A DNA stretch of 64,000 nucleotides. It comes from Vreelandella boliviensis LC1 (lineage in GTDB: Bacteria; Pseudomonadota; Gammaproteobacteria; Pseudomonadales; Halomonadaceae). The notes beneath the pieces are model-generated. The model worked only from the letters and a program-made list of their open reading frames with translations. It had not been told where the DNA came from and did not search any database. The DNA lies in NCBI RefSeq assembly GCF_000236035.1, contig NZ_JH393258.1:352006-416005 (forward strand), given 5' to 3'. Positions 1-11,897 of the stretch are shown piece after piece (positions within the stretch are counted from its first letter, which is position 1; the number at the start of each line of letters is the position of its first letter). Both the position numbers and the translations under genes were made by a program.

Positions 1-1360
<1,360 letters not shown>

Positions 1361-1684
1361 ATGGCTAATAATGTTGATGTCACCAACGCCAATTTTGAGC
1401 AAGAAGTCCTCAACGCTGAACAGCCTGTGCTAATGAAATTCTGGGCGCCCTGGTGTGGCCCATGCAAAGTCATGGCCCCAGTCGTTGATGAAGTGGCTGC
1501 AGAACGTCAGGAAAGCCTTAAAGTCGTTAGCGTCAATGTAGACGACGCACCTGAAATTGCTGCCGAACAAGGCGTACGCGGCGTTCCTACCGTCATGCTG
1601 TTTAAATCCGGCACCAAAGTCGCTTCACTGGTTGGCGCGCAATCTAAGTCCCAACTGACGCAGTTCATCGAACAAAACGCCTGA
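1361..1684 (+). CDS. trxA: Thioredoxin
   Basis: This 107-residue protein has the standard thioredoxin length and the redox motif WCGPC with Cys32 and Cys35, followed by the conserved cis-Pro region GVRGVPTVMLF. It reduces protein disulfides in the cytoplasm and can serve PAPS reductase, ribonucleotide reductase and peroxiredoxins. A GGAG ribosome site precedes the ATG. It is monocistronic, with a hairpin terminator right after its stop and a convergent gene beyond. Being divergent from cysB suggests a role in sulfate reduction. The family is certain; which thioredoxin paralogue it is cannot be decided here. Confidence 0.95.
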   Translation: MANNVDVTNANFEQEVLNAEQPVLMKFWAPWCGPCKVMAPVVDEVAAERQESLKVVSVNVDDAPEIAAEQGVRGVPTVMLFKSGTKVASLVGAQSKSQLTQFIEQNA

Positions 1685-1707
1685 TGAATGTGTAGCACTT
1701 GTAACAG

Positions 1708-1735
1708 CCGCCGACTCTGTCGGCGGTTGCATTTT
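1708..1735 (+). terminator. Rho-independent terminator after trxA
   Basis: A stem CCGCCGA/TCGGCGG (1708-1714 with 1720-1726) with a five-base loop is followed by a short T-rich run. It lies 24 bases after the trxA stop and before the convergent transporter gene. Confidence 0.75.
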
Positions 1736-1780
1736 CACTACTCTCTATCTTAACTTCAGCTACCTTAAGCCACCTTAACT

Positions 1781-2878
1781 TCAGCGCTTCCACGGCGGCA
1801 GACTGGCGTCACTTGCGCGATCATCTTTAACGCGACGCTTTCCTGGCCCTAATAGCCGAGCGATCCACCGCGTTTGCGGGTGACTATCAAGCGCAATCTT
1901 CAGCGTCATAGTCAGCACTACCGAAAGCAGCATCCCCGCCGCACCAAATATCCATCCCCACACCACCAGCGATAAAAACGCCACGAAAGTGGAAAGTCCC
2001 AGCGCCTGCCCCATTACCCGCGGCTCAATCAGGTTGCCGAGCACAAAGTTGATGACCAAATAGGCGGAGGCCAGTAGCAACGCCTGAAAAGCGCCGCCAT
2101 CTTGGGAGACCAGCAGTAACAACACGGGAGGGATCGCGGCCAACGCGGAGCCAATATTAGGGATAAAGTTTAGCGCAAAGGCTAATACGCCCCACAGCAA
2201 TGGAAAATCTACACCTACAACCACACATGAGAGCCACACTAGTGCTCCGGTTGCTAGGCTGATCATGGTTTTAACGGCCAGATAGCGCTTTAGCGTTAAG
2301 CTGAATTCACTAAAGCGTTTCAAGCTGGGTGCAGGGTTTTCCAATGCACGAGAAACCTTTTCACGCACATTGAGTGTTTCAAACAACATGAAGATGACCA
2401 GAAGCCCAACAATAATGCTTTGCATGAAGAGGTTGCCAAGCTGCCCCAATAGCGCGGGCATCCAGGAGCCTTCATCTTCCCCTTCGAAGAGCGAGTTGAT
2501 CTGATCAGGATTAATCGCCAGCCCCCGCGAAGAGAGCGCATTGAGTAAGTTCCAATACTGTTCATATAGCCGCGACTCGATATCGGGCAAGGCAGTTACA
2601 AAGGTACTGAAACTATTGACCACCAACAGGCCAATCAGCGATATAAAACCTAGCAACACCATCAAGGTCAGAAATGCCGACATCCGCATGCTTAAACCAC
2701 AGCGATTCAGCCACTGCACTGGTGAAGTGCATACTACAGCGATAAATATCGCGAGCAGCAGCGGCACTAATAAGTCAGCGCCTGCTTTCATACCAGCAAT
2801 AATCACTACCAGCGCGGCGAGGGCCAAAGTGGCATTGAGAGGAACGCTACGGTAATCCTCATCCGACAATTTCGACAT
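1781..2878 (-). CDS. AI-2E family transporter (PerM/YdiK type)
   Basis: This 365-residue membrane protein has the AI-2E transporter layout. There are two N-terminal helices (residues about 13-50), a third helix near 62-85, a soluble segment, and then a C-terminal cluster of hydrophobic helices from about 150 to 330, including the conserved LNFIPNIGS and EPRVMGQALGLS stretches. Members include TqsA (AI-2 export), PerM and sodium/proton antiporters, so the substrate cannot be named. The gene stands alone, convergent with trxA and divergent from the SIMPL-domain gene. The start at 2878 puts the first helix in the expected place. Confidence 0.88.
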   Translation of the reverse strand: MSKLSDEDYRSVPLNATLALAALVVIIAGMKAGADLLVPLLLAIFIAVVCTSPVQWLNRCGLSMRMSAFLTLMVLLGFISLIGLLVVNSFSTFVTALPDIESRLYEQYWNLLNALSSRGLAINPDQINSLFEGEDEGSWMPALLGQLGNLFMQSIIVGLLVIFMLFETLNVREKVSRALENPAPSLKRFSEFSLTLKRYLAVKTMISLATGALVWLSCVVVGVDFPLLWGVLAFALNFIPNIGSALAAIPPVLLLLVSQDGGAFQALLLASAYLVINFVLGNLIEPRVMGQALGLSTFVAFLSLVVWGWIFGAAGMLLSVVLTMTLKIALDSHPQTRWIARLLGPGKRRVKDDRASDASLPPWKR

Positions 2879-3102
2879 AATCCATCCCTAGCTTGTTGTC
2901 CATATATAATGGCTGTATTCGCCATATTGCACAAACCGTGCAAATAATAAGCAACTGTGTTGCTTCCACTCTTCCGTGCTGAACTATATCTTCTTCAAAG
3001 CTTCAAAATGATCTCTACGCTTCCAAATAACGTCTACTCTAACTTATTGAAATCTGGTCTTAACTCAGCGGCGCAGTTACCCGCATACTAAGGAAGTCAT
3101 TT

Positions 3103-5260
<2,158 letters not shown>

Positions 5261-5396
5261 CTATTGTAGGCAAAAGCGCGACGGGGAGCTATGGGCGGTG
5301 TCGGATGGCATACGTATAGTGTTGTGATTCGCACGGTTTCTCGGCAACCTACAGCTTATTGCCAACTTAACCTCTCTTTAGCCGAGCACCGCTGCC

Positions 5397-5987
5397 ATGC
5401 CTACCGCTTTTGATCAAACGCTCGTCGCCATCGATGCCCTGCACGCCGAAGATCCGCGTTCCACGACGCTTGCCAATGGCGCACCCATGCCCCAGGAACA
5501 GGCCTATGCCCAACGCATGAGTGGCTGGCTAGACCGTGTGCATGACTCCCCCGATGAAGTACTACGTCTGGCAGTGCGCGCCCAGCACTTACAGCGCTGG
5601 TTAGTGCCGCGGGAGGAGTACCCTGAAGGGCGCGTAGGCTATTTAACCTGGCGGCGCGACCAGGGCAAGCGCGCCGGAAACACTACCGCCCAGCTAATGC
5701 GCGAGGCAGGCTACAGTGACGAGGACGCCGAGCGAGCCGCAACGATTATTGGCAAAAAAGGGTTGGGACGCGACCCCGATGTGCAAGCACTGGAAGATTG
5801 TGCCTGTTTGGTATTTCTAGAGAACTACTTTGCCGACTTCTCGCGCAAGATCGAGCACGACCATATGGTACGGATCGTGCAAATGACCTGGCGCAAAATG
5901 TCGCCCCGCGCTCACGAACTGGCCCTAACGTTACCGATGTCGGACGCCTCGTCCGAGTTGGTAAGAGAAGCCCTGGGAGCGGAATAA
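5397..5987 (+). CDS. DUF4202 domain protein
   Basis: The 196-residue soluble protein matches my memory of the DUF4202 family. It is a helical protein starting with FDQTLVAIDALHAEDP and containing RAQHLQRWLVPREEYP, GYLTWRRDQGKR and ALEDCACLVFLENYF. The conserved His, Trp and Arg residues look like an HD-phosphohydrolase-like metal or phosphate site, but no function is established. The gene stands alone between serS (divergent) and the D-2-hydroxyacid dehydrogenase gene, 115 bases upstream of the latter and on the same strand. The gene is confident; the function is unknown. Confidence 0.85.
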   Translation: MPTAFDQTLVAIDALHAEDPRSTTLANGAPMPQEQAYAQRMSGWLDRVHDSPDEVLRLAVRAQHLQRWLVPREEYPEGRVGYLTWRRDQGKRAGNTTAQLMREAGYSDEDAERAATIIGKKGLGRDPDVQALEDCACLVFLENYFADFSRKIEHDHMVRIVQMTWRKMSPRAHELALTLPMSDASSELVREALGAE

Positions 5988-6102
5988 GGCGCGGAGTTAA
6001 GGTGCTAAGTAAAACACCACCGTGAGATGCAGCCGGGCAGCCGCTGCGGTAAAGTAGCGGTCTTCTTTTATTGCGCCCCCGGCACTGACGGCCTGATCAA
6101 CT

Positions 6103-9100
6103 ATGATTGCATCCTTGGACACGCGTACCGCCCCGTTTAAACGCTTGGGAAACGAGTATGTACGATTTTTACAAGCCCTAAAAACCCGTGGCTTTGAAGG
6201 CGAAATTGCCCCGGATTATGCCAACCGTACGGTGCTGGCGACGGATAATTCGATTTATCAGCGCCTGCCCCAGGCGGCGGTGTATCCCAAGCATGCAGAA
6301 GATCTAGAGCGCCTCACCCGGCTGGCCGCGCAAACCACTCACCGAAGCATTGTGTTAACGCCCAGAGGCGGCGGCACCGGCACCAACGGCCAGTCGCTCA
6401 CTGATGGTATCGTGGTGGACGTTTCCCGCCACATGAACCAGATTCTCGAGATTGACGTTGAAAACCACCGAGTGCGTGTGCAAGCCGGGGTGATCAAGGA
6501 TCAGCTCAACGCGGCGTTGAAGCCCCACGGGCTATTTTTCGCCCCGGAGCTTTCGACCTCCAACCGCGCCACGATAGGCGGCATGATCTCTACCGATGCC
6601 AGCGGCCAGGGCAGCTGCGAATACGGCAAAACCCGCGACCATGTGCTTGAACTCGATACCATTCTGATCGGCGGGCAGCACTTGCACAGCCGCGCCTTAA
6701 CCCAGGATGAAGAACAAGCCGAGCGCCAGCAAGAAGGCATTCTTGGCCGCGTGCATACCACCGCGGCCGAGATTATCGACCAGCAGCGTGAGCTGATTGC
6801 GGCAAAATTTCCGCCGCTCAACCGCTGTTTAACCGGCTACGATCTGGCCCATTTGCGCGATGATAAAGGCCAGCTTAATCTCAACAGTCTGCTGTGCGGC
6901 TCGGAAGGCTCATTGGGCTTTTTGAACGAAGCGGTGCTCAATGTGCTGCCGATTCCTAAGCACTCCACGCTGGTCAATGTGCGCTATACCAGCTTTATGG
7001 ACGCCCTGCGCGACGCCAAAACGCTGAAAGCCGCCAGCGCCCGTCCCACCTCCATCGAAACGGTGGATGACACCGTCCTCCAGCTCGCCATGGAAGACTT
7101 TGTCTGGGACAGCGTAGCGGCGTTTTTCCCGGACACCGGAACGGCGCCGATTCGCGGCATCAATTTGATCGAGTTTAATGACGAAGATGAAAGCGCCCTC
7201 GCCGAACGGGTAACGTCATTTATCGAACAACTGAGCCAAGATACCAGCGTCGAGCGGCTGGGCTACACCCTGGCCGAAGGGCGCGGGCAGATTCAGAAAG
7301 TCTACGCCATGCGCAAACGCTCGGTGGGTTTGCTCGGCAATGTCCAGGGAGAGAAACGCCCGATTCCGTTTGTAGAAGATACCGCTGTGCCGCCGGAGCA
7401 TTTGGCGGACTTTATCGCCGAGTTTCGTGCCGCGCTGGATGCCCGAAGGCTCTCCTACGGCATGTTTGGCCATGTAGATGCGGGCGTGCTGCACGTGCGC
7501 CCGGCGCTGGATATGAAAGACCCTGCCCAGGAAGCGCTGATTCGCGAAATCTCCGATGAAGTCGTGGCTCTTACCCAGAAATATGGCGGTCTGTTGTGGG
7601 GCGAACATGGCAAGGGCGTGCGCTCTGAGTACGCGCCCAAGTTCTTTGGTGAGCTATATCCCAGCCTACAGCGGGTAAAAGCGGCCTTTGACCCCTTCAA
7701 CCAGCTTAATCCCGGTAAGATTGCGTCTCCTCTTTTCACCCCTCCCGAAGCCGCGAGTCTCTCTATCCCGCCCGAAGCCGCGAGTCTCTCTACCCCGCCC
7801 CAAGTTGCGGGTAAGCCTGAAAGCGTCGAACTAATCGCCAGGGATAGCGACCCCGATCTGTTGACGGTCGATGGCGTGCCCATGCGCGGCCAGTTTGACC
7901 GCACCATCGATGAGCGTGCCTGGCAGGCCTACGACGCCGCGGTATACTGCAACGGCAATGGCGCTTGTTACAACTATGACCTTGACGACCCCATGTGTCC
8001 GTCCTGGAAAGCGACGCGGGATCGCCGCCACTCGCCCAAAGGCCGCGCCAGCATGATCCGCGAGTGGCTGCGCCTGCAGACCCTGGCTGGGGTCGACGTT
8101 GTTGAGGAGTCGCGCAAGAAAAAAGCCGAGGGGGGCTGGGGCTTTATTAAAAGCTTTCCGTTGCGGGTGGCCAATACCCTAAGCCGCAAACAGCACCACG
8201 ACTATTCCCATGAAGTATACGACGCCATGGCGGGCTGCTTGGCGTGCAAATCCTGCGCGGGGCAGTGCCCGATCAAAGTCAACGTTCCGCAGTTTCGTTC
8301 GCAGTTTTTAGAGGTCTACCACGGCCGCTACCTACGCCCGCTGCGCGACTATGTAATTGGCGGCACCGAGTTTATGCTGCCTACCCTGGCCAAGGCCGCG
8401 CCGCTGTATAACGCGGTGATTGGTCAGCGCTGGGTGGAAAAGCTGATGCGCAGCAGCGTAGGCATGAGCGATTCCCCGGCACTTTCACGGGCCAGTGTTA
8501 AAAAGCAGCTAAACGCCTGGGGAGTCGCCGAGGCAACGCCGCTCTCGCTGGCCCTGTTAACGGATCAACAGCGCGCCAACAGCGTGATTATTGTTCAGGA
8601 TGCCTTCACTACGCACTTTGAAGCCAAGCTGGTCATGGACGTAGTGGAGCTGCTGTCGCGCCTCAATCTACGCGTGTTCGTGATGCCCTATTCGGCTAAC
8701 GGCAAACCGCTCCAGGTGCAGGGCTTTTTGGGCGCCTTCGAACGCACCGCCGCCAAGCAGGCCGAACGGCTACGCACCCTCGCTCGTTTTGATATCCCCA
8801 TGGTGGGCATCGACCCGGCGATGACGCTCACCTACCGCCAGGAGTACGTCAAAGCGTTAGGCAATGAGGCCGTACCAGAGGTGTTGATGCTGCAGGAGTG
8901 GCTAGCAACGCGTATCAACACCTTGGCGCCTCGCCAACTGAAACTAACCGACCCTGGCTTTAAGCTGCTATCCCACTGCACCGAGAAAACCAACGCGCCA
9001 GGCAGCCCCAAGGCGTGGCAGCAGGTGTTCGCAGCGTTTGGTTTAGAGCTTGAGTTGGTGGCTACCGGCTGCTGCGGCATGTCGGGTACCTACGGTCATG

Positions 9101-9291
9101 AAACCCGCAACGCCGCTACGTCAAAAACTATCTACGCCCAGTCGTGGCAGCCCCAGGTAGAGGCACAGGAAAACAGCGGCAAGCTATTGGTTACCGGCTA
9201 CTCCTGTCGTAGCCAAGTGAAGCGCTTTTCCCAGCAAACCCTACCACACCCGCTTCAGGCGCTGCTTATGTGCCTGAAGCAGGCCGGTTAA
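6103..9291 (+). CDS. ydiJ: YdiJ-type FAD and iron-sulfur D-2-hydroxyacid dehydrogenase
   Basis: This is a 1062-residue fusion. The N-terminal part (about 1-545) is an FAD-binding PCMH/lactate-dehydrogenase-type oxidase with the [20 protein letters not shown] flavin motif. The C-terminal part has ferredoxin-like clusters ([12 protein letters not shown] and CNGNGACYN) and a CCG domain with [12 protein letters not shown]. This matches E. coli YdiJ (about 1018 residues), reported to oxidise D-2-hydroxyglutarate with electrons passed to the respiratory chain. The extra length partly reflects a linker at residues 544-572 with a nine-residue repeat PPEAASLS(I/T). The stop overlaps convergent trpC by 4 bases. 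The family is confident; the substrate is inferred. Confidence 0.92.
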   Translation: MIASLDTRTAPFKRLGNEYVRFLQALKTRGFEGEIAPDYANRTVLATDNSIYQRLPQAAVYPKHAEDLERLTRLAAQTTHRSIVLTPRGGGTGTNGQSLTDGIVVDVSRHMNQILEIDVENHRVRVQAGVIKDQLNAALKPHGLFFAPELSTSNRATIGGMISTDASGQGSCEYGKTRDHVLELDTILIGGQHLHSRALTQDEEQAERQQEGILGRVHTTAAEIIDQQRELIAAKFPPLNRCLTGYDLAHLRDDKGQLNLNSLLCGSEGSLGFLNEAVLNVLPIPKHSTLVNVRYTSFMDALRDAKTLKAASARPTSIETVDDTVLQLAMEDFVWDSVAAFFPDTGTAPIRGINLIEFNDEDESALAERVTSFIEQLSQDTSVERLGYTLAEGRGQIQKVYAMRKRSVGLLGNVQGEKRPIPFVEDTAVPPEHLADFIAEFRAALDARRLSYGMFGHVDAGVLHVRPALDMKDPAQEALIREISDEVVALTQKYGGLLWGEHGKGVRSEYAPKFFGELYPSLQRVKAAFDPFNQLNPGKIASPLFTPPEAASLSIPPEAASLSTPPQVAGKPESVELIARDSDPDLLTVDGVPMRGQFDRTIDERAWQAYDAAVYCNGNGACYNYDLDDPMCPSWKATRDRRHSPKGRASMIREWLRLQTLAGVDVVEESRKKKAEGGWGFIKSFPLRVANTLSRKQHHDYSHEVYDAMAGCLACKSCAGQCPIKVNVPQFRSQFLEVYHGRYLRPLRDYVIGGTEFMLPTLAKAAPLYNAVIGQRWVEKLMRSSVGMSDSPALSRASVKKQLNAWGVAEATPLSLALLTDQQRANSVIIVQDAFTTHFEAKLVMDVVELLSRLNLRVFVMPYSANGKPLQVQGFLGAFERTAAKQAERLRTLARFDIPMVGIDPAMTLTYRQEYVKALGNEAVPEVLMLQEWLATRINTLAPRQLKLTDPGFKLLSHCTEKTNAPGSPKAWQQVFAAFGLELELVATGCCGMSGTYGHETRNAATSKTIYAQSWQPQVEAQENSGKLLVTGYSCRSQVKRFSQQTLPHPLQALLMCLKQAG
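7744..7797 (+). repeat. 27-bp tandem repeat inside ydiJ
   Basis: Two almost identical 27-base units (CCCGAAGCCGCGAGTCTCTC at 7744 and again at 7771) and a degenerate third encode [18 protein letters not shown] and PPQVAGK. They fall in the linker between the flavin and iron-sulfur halves, so an in-frame expansion is tolerated there. Confidence 0.85.
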
Positions 9292-10091
9292 AAGAACAGG
9301 CGTTTCAACGCCAATCCCGGATCGCTTTCGCGCATAAAGGCTTCGCCAACCAGGAACCCGTTAATATTGTGGTCACGCATTAGCTCAACGTCATCGCGGG
9401 TATGAATACCCGATTCGGTAATCACCGTGATGCCCTCTGGAATGCGCGGCAACAGATCCAGGGTGGTGTTCAGGCTGGTTTCAAAGGTATGCAGGTTGCG
9501 GTTGTTGATGCCGACCAGCTTTAGATCCAGCGCCAGGGCGCGCTCAAGCTCCTCGGCGTCGTGCACCTCTACCAATACATCCATCTCCAACTGACTGGCC
9601 TGCTGGTGCAGGTCGCGCAGCTGTGCGTCATCCAGGGCGGCAACGATCAGCAGAATGCAGTCCGATCCAATCGCCCGAGCCTCACAGACCTGATAGCTGT
9701 GGGTAATAAAGTCTTTGCGAATCACCGGCAGCGTGCAGACATCCCGAGCGGCGATCAAATAGTCTTCGTGACCTTGGAAAAAGTCAGCGTCGGTGAGTAC
9801 CGACAGACAAGCCGCGCCCCCTTGAGCATAGCTTTTAGCGATATCCGAAGGGTGAAACTCTTCACGAATAATGCCTTTTGACGGTGAGGCTTTTTTCACC
9901 TCGGCGATAATCGCTGGATCACCTGTGGCAATGCGCGTATTAAGCGCCTCAATAAAGCCACGCGGGGCACTTTGCTGCTCCCCGAGAGCGAGCAGATCTG
10001 CCTCTGAAACGGCCTGACGGCGCTCGGCCACCTCCTGCTCTTTGCGAGCCAGAATGCGCGTTAAAATAGTCGGCGTTGCCTGTTGAGTCAT
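9288..10091 (-). CDS. trpC: Indole-3-glycerol phosphate synthase
   Basis: The 267-residue monofunctional TrpC has the TIM-barrel landmarks [48 protein letters not shown] and ITESGI in order. It converts carboxyphenylamino-deoxyribulose phosphate to indole-3-glycerol phosphate in tryptophan synthesis. It is the last gene of trpG-trpD-trpC on the minus strand, 40 bases after trpD. Its stop overlaps the convergent ydiJ end by 4 bases. No TrpF fusion is present. Confidence 0.97.
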   Translation of the reverse strand: MTQQATPTILTRILARKEQEVAERRQAVSEADLLALGEQQSAPRGFIEALNTRIATGDPAIIAEVKKASPSKGIIREEFHPSDIAKSYAQGGAACLSVLTDADFFQGHEDYLIAARDVCTLPVIRKDFITHSYQVCEARAIGSDCILLIVAALDDAQLRDLHQQASQLEMDVLVEVHDAEELERALALDLKLVGINNRNLHTFETSLNTTLDLLPRIPEGITVITESGIHTRDDVELMRDHNINGFLVGEAFMRESDPGLALKRLFF

Positions 10092-10131
10092 GATGATCTC
10101 GTCTTGTTTAAATACTTATCTTTTTAACAGC

Positions 10132-11151
10132 CTACTGCTTAAAAACGCTGGTAAAGTGCGAAAGCTCTTTGAGTTTTTCGAGCGGCAGCTTGGAGGCTTG
10201 TGCGTCCTGGGCCACCATCACGCCCTCTTTTAAGGTATCTGCAACGCCTGAACAGTAAAGCGCGGCCCCGGCGTTTAGCGCGACCATATCGGCAGCGGCA
10301 CCTTCACCGGAAAGCGCTGCCTTGACCAAGCGCAGGCTGTCTTCAGCGCTGGCGGCTTTCAGCGTTGCCAGGCTCTGGCGCTCAATGCCCAGCTCTTCAG
10401 GCGTAATGGTGTACTGGGTAATCTCACCCTCTTTTAGTTCAGCTACCAAGGTGGGGCTGGCCAGGGAGATCTCATCCAGGCCGTCCTCAGAGTGGACGAC
10501 CATCACGTGCCGGCTGCCCAAGGCTTTCAGCACTTCCGCCATTAATGGCACTAACTCCGGCGCGTAAACACCCAGTACTTGGTTGGGTGCGCCAGCAGGG
10601 TTGGTCAGCGGGCCCAAAATATTAAACAGCGTGCGTACGCCCATTTCCCGGCGCGGGCCAATGGCATAGCGCATCGCCGGATGGTGGTTGGGTGCGAACA
10701 TAAAGCCTACGCCCACCTGCTCAATACAGCGCGCTACCTGTTCAGGTTTGAGATCCAGGTAGATACCCGCCACATCGAATAGATCAGCGCTGCCCGACGA
10801 CGACGAAACGCTACGATTACCGTGTTTGGCTACATGGGCACCAGCGGCAGCGGCGACAAAACTGGCAGCCGTGGAAACGTTAAACAGGTTGGCGCCATCA
10901 CCACCGGTGCCGACGATATCCACGATGTTTTCGGCATTCAGCTCAACGCGCTTCATCAGCTCGCGCATTACCTGAGCAGCGGCGCTAATTTCAACGGCGC
11001 TTTCGCCTTTCATGGCAAGGCCTACCAGCAGGCCACCAATTTGCGCATCGCTGGCATCGCCGGTCATGATCTGGCGCATCAAGGCGTGCATGGCATCGAA
11101 AGTGAGGTCTTCGCGGCGCATCACCGCATTAATCGCGTCTCGCATTTGCAT
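10132..11151 (-). CDS. trpD: Anthranilate phosphoribosyltransferase
   Basis: The 339-residue TrpD carries the PRPP-binding VGTGGDGANLFNVST motif (about residues 84-98), KHGNRSVSSSSGSAD and the anthranilate-site FAPNHHPAMR and GPLTNPAG motifs. It transfers phosphoribose to anthranilate. It follows trpG by 37 bases and precedes trpC by 40, so the three genes are almost certainly one transcript. A second ATG two codons downstream could be the true start. Confidence 0.97.
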   Translation of the reverse strand: MQMRDAINAVMRREDLTFDAMHALMRQIMTGDASDAQIGGLLVGLAMKGESAVEISAAAQVMRELMKRVELNAENIVDIVGTGGDGANLFNVSTAASFVAAAAGAHVAKHGNRSVSSSSGSADLFDVAGIYLDLKPEQVARCIEQVGVGFMFAPNHHPAMRYAIGPRREMGVRTLFNILGPLTNPAGAPNQVLGVYAPELVPLMAEVLKALGSRHVMVVHSEDGLDEISLASPTLVAELKEGEITQYTITPEELGIERQSLATLKAASAEDSLRLVKAALSGEGAAADMVALNAGAALYCSGVADTLKEGVMVAQDAQASKLPLEKLKELSHFTSVFKQ

Positions 11152-11188
11152 GAGCAGAGGGGCCCCTAAAAGCGTGTGAAACCGGCCA

Positions 11189-11809
11189 TCAGCCGCGTTT
11201 TAAAAAATTGGCCAACAGCTCGTGGCCTTGGCGGGTAAGAATTGACTCGGGGTGAAACTGCACCCCTTCAATATCCAGCTCGCGGTGACGAAACCCCATG
11301 ACTAAACCGGGGGTCACATCGTCATCGCCTGTCCAGGCAGTAACTTGCAAACAGTCGGGCAAGCTTGCTTTATCGACGACCAAAGAGTGATAGCGGGTAA
11401 CCTCAACTGGGTTATTCAGCCCTTCGAACACGCCTTGATTAGCGTGCAGCACAGCAGAGGTTTTGCCGTGCATCACCTGCGGAGCGTGCACGACCTTGCC
11501 ACCATACACCTGGCCAATCGCCTGATGGCCCAGGCAGACACCTAAAATAGGCAGCCTGCCAGCAAAGTGTTTGATGGCAGCCATGGAGATTCCCGCCTCG
11601 TTGGGCGTGCAGGGCCCTGGCGATACCACCAAATGCGTCGGCGCCAGCGCTTCAATTTGCTCAATGGTGATGTCGTCGTTGAGGTGAGTGATCACTTCTG
11701 CGCCCAGCTCACCCAGATACTGCACGATGTTAAACGTGAAGCTGTCGTAATTATCCAGCATGAGGACTTTCCGCGCTGACTGCTTCCGCACCGACTCAGC
11801 TTGCGCCAT
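11189..11809 (-). CDS. trpG: Anthranilate/aminodeoxychorismate synthase glutaminase subunit
   Basis: The 206-residue class I glutamine amidotransferase has [11 protein letters not shown], the oxyanion PGPC motif, the nucleophile motif GVCLGHQ and the His-Glu pair in QFHPESIL. It supplies ammonia to the chorismate-binding partner TrpE (and possibly PabB). The first about 13 residues ([13 protein letters not shown]) extend beyond the usual N-terminus. The next ATG, at KVLMLDNYD, would remove part of the first beta strand, so the upstream start is kept. The expected upstream trpE is missing; the formate dehydrogenase genes occupy that place. Confidence 0.94.
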   Translation of the reverse strand: MAQAESVRKQSARKVLMLDNYDSFTFNIVQYLGELGAEVITHLNDDITIEQIEALAPTHLVVSPGPCTPNEAGISMAAIKHFAGRLPILGVCLGHQAIGQVYGGKVVHAPQVMHGKTSAVLHANQGVFEGLNNPVEVTRYHSLVVDKASLPDCLQVTAWTGDDDVTPGLVMGFRHRELDIEGVQFHPESILTRQGHELLANFLKRG

Positions 11810-11897
11810 TATCCTACTTACTCCATTGCGTCATTTCGACCACAGATGAAACCGCTAATGTGGTGATGATACCGCAACCGAGCACTCCCTTGCAGGC

